Source of the DNA: Dyadobacter sp. 3J3 | GTDB taxonomy: Bacteria; Bacteroidota; Bacteroidia; Cytophagales; Spirosomataceae | DNA length: 64,000 nt | Direction of reading: 5' to 3' | Assembly: GCF_009801115.1 (NCBI RefSeq) | Contig: NZ_VTOL01000009.1 | Location: 252,618-316,617, forward strand | Shown: positions 50,883-59,952 of the stretch, piece after piece | How the letters are laid out: the number at the start of each line of letters is the position of its first letter | Numbering within the stretch: the first letter of the stretch is position 1 | Translations under genes and position numbers: made by a program | The notes under the pieces: model-generated | Told to the model about the DNA's origin: nothing | The model's input: the letters and a program-made list of their open reading frames with translations, nothing else | Databases searched by the model: none

Positions 50883-51188
50883 CTATTCAACCTTCCTGCC
50901 GTCTTTATCCAGATTAATTTTTGACATTTCACTTCCCTTTTTTACAATAATCTCGAAATACTGAGTCTTATCAGGCTTCGTAATGAGAAAGGCTTCGGTA
51001 ATTTCCCAACCTGCATACGCGCCGGCTGAAAGTGTGGATTTAATCGGCTCTGGTAAATCCTCTGGTTTTACCGACATTTTATCTTGTACAAAAACTTCTA
51101 CACCTCTACTGGCAAATGAATAGGAAAAAGATAAAGACATTATTAATACAACTGAAAAGGCTGCGGCCGCCATTCTTAGTTTTTTCAT
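50883..51188 (-). CDS. Small exported PepSY-like protein
   Basis: 101 residues from ATG 51188; a second in-frame ATG at 51212 adds 8 residues. A signal peptide (KKLRMAAAAFSVVLIMSLSFSYSFA) is followed by one short domain (about 28-101) that resembles the PepSY-like DUF2874 group: LPEPIKSTLSAGAYAGWEITEAFLI and YFEIIVKKGSEMSKINLDKDGRKV. The family's role is unclear; members are periplasmic and sometimes bind proteases. It is encoded alone with a strong terminator. Confidence 0.8.
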   Translation of the reverse strand: MKKLRMAAAAFSVVLIMSLSFSYSFASRGVEVFVQDKMSVKPEDLPEPIKSTLSAGAYAGWEITEAFLITKPDKTQYFEIIVKKGSEMSKINLDKDGRKVE

Positions 51189-51477
51189 GATCTTATTAAT
51201 TTTGTTTGACAAATATTTTTTGGGGACTTTTTTTTAATGATAGGCAGGTAACCAGACAATATTTTTTGAAATTAAAAAATCTCAAACTCAATTGACTGGA
51301 AATAAGAAAGTTAAAGCACAAAAAACATTAAAATTGCAATAAATACAACTTGTAATTAGTAATTATAATAGAAATTATGAAATAAATTTGATATTCTATT
51401 GAGTTTCAACGTTGAAATTACCTTTAACTTTTACAAATGCCTGTTCGAAAAACAAAAAAATTATATTTTTTTGACAA

Positions 51478-51485
51478 TACCTTTG
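51478..51485 (+). promoter_or_regulatory. TACCTTTG promoter-like element in the long intergenic region
   Basis: It matches TAnnTTTG. Nothing coding follows for over 1.3 kb, but a terminator-shaped palindrome lies about 200 bases downstream, so the two could bound a small RNA. Confidence 0.4.
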
Positions 51486-51680
51486 ATATAATTACAAATA
51501 TTTTTTATATTTACAACGAAGTTTTTTAGCCAATTGTCGTAGAATAAATATTACTTTTTATTAGGTAATCAGTCAATTTAAACTCCATTCAGCATAAGGT
51601 ATTTTTACACATTAAATTTTAAAAATATTACAAAAACTTTTACTCAACGTTATCTCAAAATTCGGTACCCTTTCGGTACA

Positions 51681-51740
51681 AGCATCAAAAAAAAAGTAAG
51701 GTATAATTTATACTGAACTTTTCTTTTTGATGCTTTTTTT
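51681..51740 (+). terminator. Long hairpin with T-run in the 51.2-52.8 kb gap
   Basis: AGCATCAAAAA (51681-51691) pairs with TTTTTGATGCT (51724-51734). Extra inner pairs run through AAAAGT/ACTTTT and GTATAA/TTATAC. T6 follows. It has the form of a factor-independent terminator. Confidence 0.6.
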
Positions 51741-52838
51741 ATACAAAAAGAATAATTTATATAAAATTAGTTTTAAGTGAGGTCATATATTTAATCTTAG
51801 CCTACCTTATCCCATCCTTTCTCGTTTCATTATAGTCCCAGGAAAAATCCTTCAATATTTGAATATTTTTTTCATGTCAATGGGCTATTTAACCACTAAA
51901 TATATTTTTAGTGAAAATTTACAATAACTTGTTAGTTTATTGTAGAAATTTTACTATGTTTATGATAGAATATAGTACTTAGAGAAATTACACTAGTTTG
52001 ATATTCGTAATCTGTTATTTAATTGGCAAGTAATACAATGAAATGTTACCTTAAATTAATAAAAACAATGACTTAGAAAGTGTTATGCAGATTATCAGTC
52101 GTTGAAACCACCTTACCCATATAAGCTGCCGTATTATTACAAACTTGCTGGCTTTACATCTGGTCTGTAATCAATCAATGCCAGTACTCCACAATGATTA
52201 GAAGATACTAAATTTAAAAAAACGAAGGAAAGGAAAAAATAACATATGGCCCCAAACATGACTGTCTATCGACGGTGGTTTAAATAGTATGAAGATATTG
52301 AATCTTTGTATATATGGCTATAAGTTTATTGAATGATATTTCATATCTGATTCTTTTCTCTAGAAGCGAATAACATATTTCTCACCATACATAGTATACA
52401 ATATGAAATACACATCACTACCAATCCCTCGTATCAACAGTCGCGGGAAATATGACAGTTATCCGGGCCACGCCCCTTTAGCATACTCATATTTCCAATG
52501 TTGTTCGCCCCCCACAAGTTTGCAATAAACTTTACTGATAACTACTTTTTGATAACAGGTTAAAACACACGTTTAACCTGACTGTCAGAGGTACGTCCGA
52601 TTCAATGCGCTTTTACTAAATATTTCTCACTATAATAATACAATCATGAACATTTCTATCTTCCGTATGCGAAGAAAGATTGTACACTGGGTTCCCGGTG
52701 TATCACTTCGTCACATTTCCCCCCAAATTGAATCGTTTTTTCTATATCCGGCAGCGGGTAAGCTCAGGCTATTGTCCTTGGATCTATTCAAATCAAAACC
52801 CCTGTTTCCAATCCCTCTAACGCTCTAATATAGAAACC

Positions 52839-55800
52839 ATGAAATCTTTTTTAAATTCAATCGCCTTCGCGAGAGGCAGGGCGTACGCGTGGATTTTCAC
52901 CATTTTGTACGTATTATTTACAGTATCACTACCAATGGATGCAATGGCTCAGGTTGGTGGTGCAACTTGTAACACATTTATGCCGATTACAGTATCTGCA
53001 TTTAACAATTTGACAGTAACATCCAGTCAAACTATTGTTTCAACAGATGAATTTTCGAATAAGGGGCGAATCACTGATGCCAGCCTCATCAATTCTTCAA
53101 ATTTCAGTTTTATTATTGGAGGGTCCGGGTGGATACAAGTAAAAGATAACAATGCCGTAAATACCAATGAATATCCAAGTGGATCCTTTGCTGGATTTGC
53201 TGTTGGAATCGGCACCTTGTCTTCTACCCTTGGAGCAGCAACAATAACTACCTATCTTGGAAATGATGAACAGGAAAGTAAAACAACTACGTCGCTTGTT
53301 TCTGGGGATATAGCAAGTGGAATTTCTAAATTAGGATTTTACACTACCAAAAACTTTGACCGGATACGTTTTACATATACTGGTGCGATAATAGGATCAG
53401 TAGACGTTTACTATCCAATTATTGAAAAATTGTGCGCAGCTCCAGCTAATGCACTAGCATGCAACACACCCACTTCATTGGCTGCGCCAACTTTTCCTGC
53501 CATAATTAATACCGCCAATACAGGCGTATCCGGAATATCCATAGGCTCTGTAAATAATCCAATCAATGTTGTTGACAGTGATCCTGCTTCTTACGCAGAA
53601 ATTGCATTTCTGCTCAGTGTTGGCGGAAATGCAAGCCTTTCTGTCCAGGATAAATTAACAAATTATCCAGCCGGTACCTATGCCGGTTTTGATATTCAGA
53701 ATACTTCTGCGCTACAGGCAAATTTACTGGGAGGCCTAACCATCTCTACTTACAAGGATGGAAATACCACCGCGGAAGAAAGCTTCTCAGGAAACGGTCT
53801 ACTTTCACTTTCGACTTCACTTCTTTCAGGAAATACGCGCAAAAAAATAGGGTTCATAACCACAAAAGAATTTGACGAAGTAAAAATCACCCTGAATCTT
53901 ACTGGTACAAATCTTGGAACAACGAGAATTTATGGCGCTGTATTTGAAACATTCTGCGCAGGACCGGCCCTGGTTTGTAATACACCAACATCACTGACAA
54001 GCGGACTTGGCAAATATCCTGTTTTTATTAGCGGATCAAATACCGGTGTAACAGGAATTTCGGTTGGATCTGTAAATAATACAGAGAATGCAATTGATTC
54101 TGATCCAGCCACATATGCAGAAATTGCCTTATTGGCTGGTGTAGGTGGCTCGGGCAGCATTTCTGTAAGAGACGCTATTACCACGTATCCTGCCGGAACA
54201 TTTGCTGGATTTGATATCAATAGCCCCGCATTAGCAGGTCTTTCCGTATTAGGAGGGTTGCGTATTGAAACTTATTTTAACGGTATACCAACGGGTGACT
54301 TCTTTGAAAATGGTACGACGGCAGGAGCTTCTGTTCCCTTATTAAGTGGAACTGGCAGGCAAGTGGTTGGATTTTTGACTAAGCTTCCTTTTAATGAAGT
54401 TAAATTAACTGTCAGCCAGACCGTTGGTGTAAACGTTGGTACAACACAAGTTTTTGGCGCTGTTTTTACAAGATTCTGTGCCGGAGATCCACTTATTTGT
54501 AACACCTTGACAAGCCTGACGAATCCGGGCTCTCCTGTTTTTATAGACGCAAAAAATACAGGTATTAATTCCATTGCCTGTGTAGCATGTACAGTTAATA
54601 ATTCAGGAAATGCAATAGATGGTGATCCTGAAAGCGCAGCTACAATTGTTTTAACCACGGGTGTTGCGAGCTCAGGTACATTTGCCGTAGCTAATGCTAT
54701 TGATACTTACGCTGCTACTTCTTTTGCAGGTTTTGACGTTGAGACGACAACGCTCTTGTCCGCAGGAGCTTTAAGCAATGCCACGATTTCACTATATAAC
54801 GATGGTGCATTGGTACAGACAGGAACCGGCGATGCCCTGATTGTTGGCGCAGCTTCTTCTTTGCTGACCGGAACAAGCCGCCAGATTGTAGGACTTGTTT
54901 CAACAGTATCTTATGACGAGGTTAAAATCACTTTTAACCAGCTGGCAGGTGCTGATCTTGGTAATATAAAAATCTACGGTGCCATTTTCGATAAGTTATG
55001 CCAGGGTACCATTGCTTGTAACAACAGCTACCTGCTTACCCAACCCGATTTCCCGGTGGTAATTAATACTGCCAGAACAGGAGTTTCAGGTGCAGTTTGT
55101 GCATTATGTAATGTAAAAGATGCATGGAACGTGATCACTGCTTCAAAAACTGACTTTGCACAAGTTTCCGTTGTTGCCAACGTTGGTGCAAGTGCTTCAA
55201 TTTCCGTTTTAGATCCGATTTCTACTTATCCCAGCGGAACTACGGCTGGTTTTACAATCAGAAATGTAAACAACCTTGTTGAGCTGGATCTCCTTAACTC
55301 TATTACGATTCAAACCTACAACAACGGGACTTTGCAGGAAACTAAGTCTGGTGCCGCCCTGCTTAACCTTAACCTGCTAAATATTGTAACGGTTGGAACA
55401 GGTACTGTAATCAACCCAAGCTTTGTAACAACAAAACCATTTGATGAAATCAGAATAAGCTTTGCTGCACTGGCTAGTGTCGTGAATGTTGCGAATGTTT
55501 ATGGAGCTTTTGTTGATACAAGAGGTGCGGTAAGCGGTGGCGCACTAAGTTGCAATGTTGTTTATAATCCTGATTTCAACGTAACTCAGATCAACGTGCC
55601 GGTTCCGGGTAATGTCAGTACAAACGATAAGGTACCAACAGGTACAACTTATGGGCCCACAGCAACGGCTGATGCAGGTAACCCTACCGGAGCAACTTTT
55701 ACGTTGAATACGGATGGAACTTATACATTTACCGCAACTACGGTTGGCGTTTACACTTATCTCGTTCCTGTTTGTGTTCCGGATCTTGGCTGTACCTCAG

Positions 55801-56870
55801 TTCCTCTTGTTATCACCGTAACCGATCCCACAAAAACTACAAATAAACCAGTCGCTAACACTGACATCGCTGTAGTAACCGGTGCTCCGACAAATCCTGG
55901 ATCCGTAACGATCAATGTGAAAGCAAATGACGGTCCTGGCAATACGGGCGGAACACTTGGTGACCCTACACCTACTACGCCTGAACACGGAACTGTTTCT
56001 GTGGTTGGAGGAAATGTGGTTTATACACCTACTGCTGGTTATTATGGAGAGGATATGTTCACTTACACCGTATGCGAAACTCCTGGAACAAACCTTTGTG
56101 CTACGGCGACGGTGTACTTAACGGTAAAACAACCGGGTGCTACCAATACCACGCATGCAGCTGATGACTACGTAAGCACAGCTGCAGGTATCACCGCAAC
56201 GGGTAACGTTTCTACAAACGATACGGATCCCGAAGGAAATACTAATACAGTAACGGCCCAAAGCATTACCAATGCAAAAGGTGTCTTTACTTTGCTGGCC
56301 GACGGAAGCTTTACTTTTGTTCCTGCATCAGGTATAACCGGACCGGTCGACTTCATTTACACAACTTGTGATAACGGTACGCCTTCTGCTTGTGCGATGG
56401 CTACGCTGCATGTTTTGGTGAATCCCCAATTCCCGGATCTAACGGTAACCTTCAGAATTACCCCCTCAGTTATAATAGGAAATGGGGTATCAATTTCAGG
56501 TAGAGTATTTGTGAGAGAGATAAATTCAGTTTCAACTACCTCTATTCCGATTTATGTAACAGTACCTAAAAGTGCTAACTATTCACTTAGCACATATAAT
56601 GCTAGCCAGACAACATCGGGAGGCTTACCAGTGCAAAATGGTAATTGGACATTTATTTCTGAAACTGGATCCGATTATGTATTCCAATATACTGGAACGC
56701 CTCCTTTAAATAATTCTTCTTCCGCTTTTGGCTTTGAGATAATTTACAATTCAAATGGAGTTTCTGGTAAAGAAAATATTAGTGTAACCATATTTGATGG
56801 TTCCGGTGGAGAGATTAATACATCCAACAACAGAGACGGAGAAACCGTAAACTTAAATTCTGGTTTATAA
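52839..56870 (+). CDS. Large repetitive surface protein
   Basis: 1343 residues. The signal peptide (about 1-38) is preceded by an unusually long N-region. Residues about 45-900 contain five tandem repeats of about 172-178 residues, beginning at roughly 43, 207, 379, 553 and 726. Each starts with a Cys-Asn pair and holds motifs like TYAGFDI, LLSGxxR, GFITTKEFDEVKITL and LGTTRIYGAVF. Several Ig/cadherin-like modules follow (about 900-1200: TNDKVPTGTTYG, YYGEDMFTYTVC, STNDTDPEGNT), then a C-terminal beta domain (PDLTVTFRITPSVIIGNG, GGEINTSNNRDGE) common at the ends of Cytophagales surface proteins. No T9SS sorting domain is visible. It probably acts in adhesion. The neighbouring T9SS-sorted gene starts 21 bases downstream. 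Confidence 0.82.
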   Translation: MKSFLNSIAFARGRAYAWIFTILYVLFTVSLPMDAMAQVGGATCNTFMPITVSAFNNLTVTSSQTIVSTDEFSNKGRITDASLINSSNFSFIIGGSGWIQVKDNNAVNTNEYPSGSFAGFAVGIGTLSSTLGAATITTYLGNDEQESKTTTSLVSGDIASGISKLGFYTTKNFDRIRFTYTGAIIGSVDVYYPIIEKLCAAPANALACNTPTSLAAPTFPAIINTANTGVSGISIGSVNNPINVVDSDPASYAEIAFLLSVGGNASLSVQDKLTNYPAGTYAGFDIQNTSALQANLLGGLTISTYKDGNTTAEESFSGNGLLSLSTSLLSGNTRKKIGFITTKEFDEVKITLNLTGTNLGTTRIYGAVFETFCAGPALVCNTPTSLTSGLGKYPVFISGSNTGVTGISVGSVNNTENAIDSDPATYAEIALLAGVGGSGSISVRDAITTYPAGTFAGFDINSPALAGLSVLGGLRIETYFNGIPTGDFFENGTTAGASVPLLSGTGRQVVGFLTKLPFNEVKLTVSQTVGVNVGTTQVFGAVFTRFCAGDPLICNTLTSLTNPGSPVFIDAKNTGINSIACVACTVNNSGNAIDGDPESAATIVLTTGVASSGTFAVANAIDTYAATSFAGFDVETTTLLSAGALSNATISLYNDGALVQTGTGDALIVGAASSLLTGTSRQIVGLVSTVSYDEVKITFNQLAGADLGNIKIYGAIFDKLCQGTIACNNSYLLTQPDFPVVINTARTGVSGAVCALCNVKDAWNVITASKTDFAQVSVVANVGASASISVLDPISTYPSGTTAGFTIRNVNNLVELDLLNSITIQTYNNGTLQETKSGAALLNLNLLNIVTVGTGTVINPSFVTTKPFDEIRISFAALASVVNVANVYGAFVDTRGAVSGGALSCNVVYNPDFNVTQINVPVPGNVSTNDKVPTGTTYGPTATADAGNPTGATFTLNTDGTYTFTATTVGVYTYLVPVCVPDLGCTSVPLVITVTDPTKTTNKPVANTDIAVVTGAPTNPGSVTINVKANDGPGNTGGTLGDPTPTTPEHGTVSVVGGNVVYTPTAGYYGEDMFTYTVCETPGTNLCATATVYLTVKQPGATNTTHAADDYVSTAAGITATGNVSTNDTDPEGNTNTVTAQSITNAKGVFTLLADGSFTFVPASGITGPVDFIYTTCDNGTPSACAMATLHVLVNPQFPDLTVTFRITPSVIIGNGVSISGRVFVREINSVSTTSIPIYVTVPKSANYSLSTYNASQTTSGGLPVQNGNWTFISETGSDYVFQYTGTPPLNNSSSAFGFEIIYNSNGVSGKENISVTIFDGSGGEINTSNNRDGETVNLNSGL

Positions 56871-56891
56871 CAAGCTAAACATTCAAACATT

Positions 56892-57959
56892 ATGAAAGCG
56901 TTTTTAATAACTTGCATTTATCTACTTTTGGTAACACTAGCATATGCACAAGATCCCAAAATAACTTCACCGAGTGTTTCTCCAAGTCCGGGCCTGGTGG
57001 GTGGTCCGGTTACGGTAGCAATTGGATTTCAGAATAATTCAACTACTCCAATTCCTTTTGATGCAGGTAATCCAACGTATATTTCTTTTACTTTGGTAAA
57101 AATTACACCTAACTTGACAGGTAATGTTCCAACAGTGACTGGCGCAGGAGCTGACTTTTTCAGTTGGACCGCAACCTTGGAAGCAAATAACACATGGACA
57201 ATTTTAGGAACTCAAAATAAGGTAATTCCAGGAAAACCAGATCCATTTACTACAATTGGAGGGCCGATAAGTATTCCAGGAACTATTAACGCCGCGTCAA
57301 CTCCCGCACAAGCATCTGCAAACAATGGTGATGGCTTTAATGCAAACGTTATTCCATCTGCTGGATTTGATATAGACAATTCGCAAGAAAGTAATAACCA
57401 AGCATTGTATGGAAGCACAAACGGAGCCCTCCCGGTAACCCTAACCTCCTTTACCGCCACAAAAGAAGGCCAGGTAGCCCAATTGAAATGGTCAACGACT
57501 GCGGAGACCAATAGCGACCGTTTTGAGATCGAAAGGAGCCTAAATGGAAAAAACTGGGATTTGATCGGAACACAAAAATCCAATGGCGAAAGTACTTCTC
57601 TGAAAAATTATACTTTTTCAGATGCCAAGCCCCTGAATGGAGAAAACCTGTACCGTCTGAAAATGATCGATAGAGATGCTACTTTTGCATACAGCAGAAT
57701 TCAGTCTCTGACATTCTCTTCGGATCTTATAACATCATTTTATCCGAATCCGGTTGCAGAAAAACTGATCATTAAAACGGATGATTTTAGTTTGGTAAAA
57801 AACGTAAAAATCTTCGATGCGAATGGAAGAACTGTTTATCAATCTTCTGCGACGCCTAGCAATGAAATCAATGTCCAGAACCTTTCAGCAGGTCTGTATG
57901 TGGTACAAATGGTAAGTAAAAGCGGAGCTGTGATTTCTCACAAAGTAATCAAACAATAG
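56892..57959 (+). CDS. T9SS type A sorting-domain surface protein
   Basis: 355 residues. The signal peptide is MKAFLITCIYLLLVTLAYAQ. A variable N-terminal domain (about 22-175), rich in Asn/Thr/Pro and low in charge, is followed by a conserved module (LPVTLTSFTATKEGQVAQLKW, TNSDRFEIERSLNGKNW, about 178-275). The C-terminal type IX secretion sorting domain (about 280-355) has FYPNPVAEKLIIK, VKIFDANGRTVYQ, and LSAGLYVVQMVSKSG. The protein should cross the outer membrane by T9SS and be anchored or released. It starts 21 bases after the large surface-protein gene and is likely cotranscribed. Confidence 0.88.
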   Translation: MKAFLITCIYLLLVTLAYAQDPKITSPSVSPSPGLVGGPVTVAIGFQNNSTTPIPFDAGNPTYISFTLVKITPNLTGNVPTVTGAGADFFSWTATLEANNTWTILGTQNKVIPGKPDPFTTIGGPISIPGTINAASTPAQASANNGDGFNANVIPSAGFDIDNSQESNNQALYGSTNGALPVTLTSFTATKEGQVAQLKWSTTAETNSDRFEIERSLNGKNWDLIGTQKSNGESTSLKNYTFSDAKPLNGENLYRLKMIDRDATFAYSRIQSLTFSSDLITSFYPNPVAEKLIIKTDDFSLVKNVKIFDANGRTVYQSSATPSNEINVQNLSAGLYVVQMVSKSGAVISHKVIKQ

Positions 57960-57986
57960 ACTACGTAAAAACACATAATTTAATAC

Positions 57987-58020
57987 AAAAAGCCTCTGAA
58001 TTTCGTTCAGGGGCTTTTTT
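57987..58020 (+). terminator. Terminator of the surface-protein operon
   Basis: A 14-bp stem (57987-58000 with 58006-58019, one G-U pair), 5-base loop and T6, 27 bases after the stop. Confidence 0.88.
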
Positions 58021-58178
58021 ATCTGCGGTAGTAACTGATGATCACAAAATAGAAACATGATAAATAGTAAATAAATCATACCTTTTTTAATATCGATTGA
58101 TCTAAAGACAAATTAATGGCGTAGGTTTTTCAAATAATCTTTTCGACGGGCGAAAGGAAATCGTAACCTTTAATTGCT

Positions 58179-58910
58179 ATGATCAAAAATAAAATTTCAA
58201 CAAACGATTCTGAAAAGGACGGCCAGAAATCAGTTCTTAACAGACGACTATTCTTGCGCTCAGCAGGTGTTGCAACGGCAGTAGGAACCCTTGCGCTTGG
58301 AGCTTGTAAAGATGATGATGATACTGTAACCCCAACTACTCCTGCCACTGGTACAGTAGATCTTGGTTCAGGTGATGTTGGTATTCTTAACTACGCTTAT
58401 GCTCTTGAACAATTGGAAGCTGCATTTTACGAACAAGTTGTAAAAACACCATACACAGGAATCACTGCTGCTGAAACAACAATTTTAACTGATATCCGCG
58501 ATCACGAAGTTATTCACAGAGAATTCTTCAAAGCCGCTCTTACAGCTGCCGCACCTACACAGATCATTCCGGGACTTGAAGTAGATTTTTCAAAAATCGA
58601 TTTCACAAGCCGTGCAGCAGTACTTGGCGCAGCAAAACTTTTTGAAGATACAGGAGTTGCAGCTTATAACGGCGCTGGTAAGTTTATTAAATCAGCAGAT
58701 TATTTGCTTTTGGCAGGAAAGATCGTTTCTGTAGAAGCCCGTCATGCAGCTGCGATAAGCGACTTAATAACACCAAAAACAGCTGATTTCGCAAGCGATA
58801 CGCAAATCGATGCCAATGGTTTGGACAAAGCGACTGCTTCGGCAACAATCCTTGCTGCGGTTCAGCCTTACGTAAAAACCAAGCTTAGCGGAGCTAACTT
58901 ACCTAAATAA
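58179..58910 (+). CDS. Tat-exported ferritin-like lipoprotein (Ferritin_2 family)
   Basis: 243 residues. Twin-arginine motif NRRLFLR near 26, hydrophobic helix and lipobox LGAC (Cys about 46) suggest a folded protein exported by Tat and lipidated. After a Thr-Pro-rich linker (TVTPTTPATG) comes a four-helix ferritin-like domain (about 62-215) with a candidate di-metal ligand set in EQLEAAFYEQV, IRDHEVIHREF, and VEARHAAAISDL. The PF13668 group is found in soil bacteria and fungi, sometimes as stress or desiccation proteins; a metal role is not proven. It has a homologous gene 21 bases downstream. Confidence 0.87.
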   Translation: MIKNKISTNDSEKDGQKSVLNRRLFLRSAGVATAVGTLALGACKDDDDTVTPTTPATGTVDLGSGDVGILNYAYALEQLEAAFYEQVVKTPYTGITAAETTILTDIRDHEVIHREFFKAALTAAAPTQIIPGLEVDFSKIDFTSRAAVLGAAKLFEDTGVAAYNGAGKFIKSADYLLLAGKIVSVEARHAAAISDLITPKTADFASDTQIDANGLDKATASATILAAVQPYVKTKLSGANLPK

Positions 58911-58931
58911 TTTCCCAACAGACTTCAACTT

Positions 58932-59726
58932 TTGACCGATATGGACATTTTCAAAATATTAGATGAAATTCAAAAAATAGATGGTGATTCAGTGGGCCGT
59001 TTGGAACATGCTACACGCCGTCATTTTATGAGCAAAATTGGTAGCAAACTTGCCGCAGTAGCTGTTCCTACTGCTTTTGCTTCAATCGTTAACAAAGCAT
59101 ATGCGCAATCTGCCGGTGCAATTGATATATTAAATTTTGCTTTAACGCTGGAATACCTGGAAGATGGTTTTTACCAAATGGCAAACGGTACAGCAGGACT
59201 TATTCCTGACACTGACAAAGCAATTTTTGCTCAAATTGGTAAACACGAAACACAACACGTTGCTTTCCTAAAAGGGGCGTTAGGAGCAAAAGCTGTTGCA
59301 AAACCAACTTTTGACTTTACTGGTAAAGGTGCTTTTGCAACCGTTTTCTCAGACTATAAAACATTCCTTACCGTTTCCCACGCTTTGGAAGATACAGGGG
59401 TAAGAGCATACAAAGGACAAGCTGGCGGACTGATGGGCGACCCTGATCTGTTACAATATGCATTGCAGGTTCATTCAGTTGAAGCAAGACATGCATCGAT
59501 TGTGCGTAAATTGCTTAGTGCTGCTACGGGTAACGCAGCAATAAAATCATGGATCACCAATGCAGAAGGATCACCGGCAGCAGTATATGCAGGTGATGAC
59601 AACAAAACCCAAGGTGGTGTTAATCTTACGGGACTTGCTGGAAAATCAGATGCTGCAATCACCGAAGCATTTGACGAACCACTTACAAAAGATCAGGTTC
59701 TTGCTATTGCAGGACTTTTCCTATAA
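58932..59726 (+). CDS. Tat-exported ferritin-like protein (Ferritin_2 family)
   Basis: 264 residues and a paralogue of the preceding protein. The twin-arginine region TRRHFMSKIG is near 28, followed by an alanine-rich helix to AYAQSAG with a signal-peptidase site instead of a lipobox. The ferritin-like domain (about 60-215) carries LTLEYLEDGFYQM, QIGKHETQHVAFL, and HSVEARHASIVRKL, where Glu and His residues could bind two metals. The C-terminal extension (about 215-264) lacks similarity that I recognise. Same operon (21-base spacing). A terminator follows at 59836. Confidence 0.87.
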   Translation: MTDMDIFKILDEIQKIDGDSVGRLEHATRRHFMSKIGSKLAAVAVPTAFASIVNKAYAQSAGAIDILNFALTLEYLEDGFYQMANGTAGLIPDTDKAIFAQIGKHETQHVAFLKGALGAKAVAKPTFDFTGKGAFATVFSDYKTFLTVSHALEDTGVRAYKGQAGGLMGDPDLLQYALQVHSVEARHASIVRKLLSAATGNAAIKSWITNAEGSPAAVYAGDDNKTQGGVNLTGLAGKSDAAITEAFDEPLTKDQVLAIAGLFL

Positions 59727-59835
59727 AATAAAATTTGAATTAGTACATCCCTTCCCTGTTGAACATATACATGCACGACTAGTGAGAGTGAAAGTTCAAA
59801 ATCAGTGAAACACGCTATTTTTCTTTAATCAATAG

Positions 59836-59867
59836 AAGGCCGTCCTTAGGTAGGATGGCCTTTTTTT
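59836..59867 (+). terminator. Terminator of the ferritin-like operon
   Basis: A 10-bp stem (59836-59845 with 59853-59862, one G-U pair), 7-base loop and T-rich tail. Confidence 0.83.
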
Positions 59868-59952
59868 GAGTAATTTTTAAGGTTTAATTACTTTTACTTA
59901 CGAGGTTTGTGCTAAATTGACCCTGTTATTTTTACAGTAAGTATCGGATTCT

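Larger units (their letters stand above)
51478..51740 (+). ncRNA. Possible small non-coding RNA
   Basis: A TAnnTTTG element (51478) and a long near-perfect palindrome followed by T6 (51681-51740) frame about 250 bases with no credible open frame. The direct repeat TTCGGTAC at 51661 and 51672 precedes the palindrome. It is not a known family that I recognise. The call is inference from position only. Confidence 0.25.
51241..52838. other. 1.6-kb AT-rich gene-free region upstream of the surface-protein gene
   Basis: No open frame with a recognisable product is present. A 60-codon frame at 52646 ends 11 bases before the surface-protein start but has no family resemblance. Visible structure comprises the possible small RNA at 51478-51740, a CAGGTTAAA/TTTAACCTG dyad at 52556-52580, and an 8-bp hairpin at 52683-52702. 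The region may be a long leader or regulatory zone of the surface-protein gene. Confidence 0.5.

Noticed and set aside
46700..51250. Sigma-54 promoter near the NtrC-type gene
   Set aside because: I looked for GG-N10-GC elements with TGGCAC/TTGC context upstream of the adjacent genes and found none convincing.
52646..52828. 60-residue frame before the large surface protein
   Set aside because: No signal, domain or codon pattern; it lies in a region with hairpins and probably belongs to the leader.
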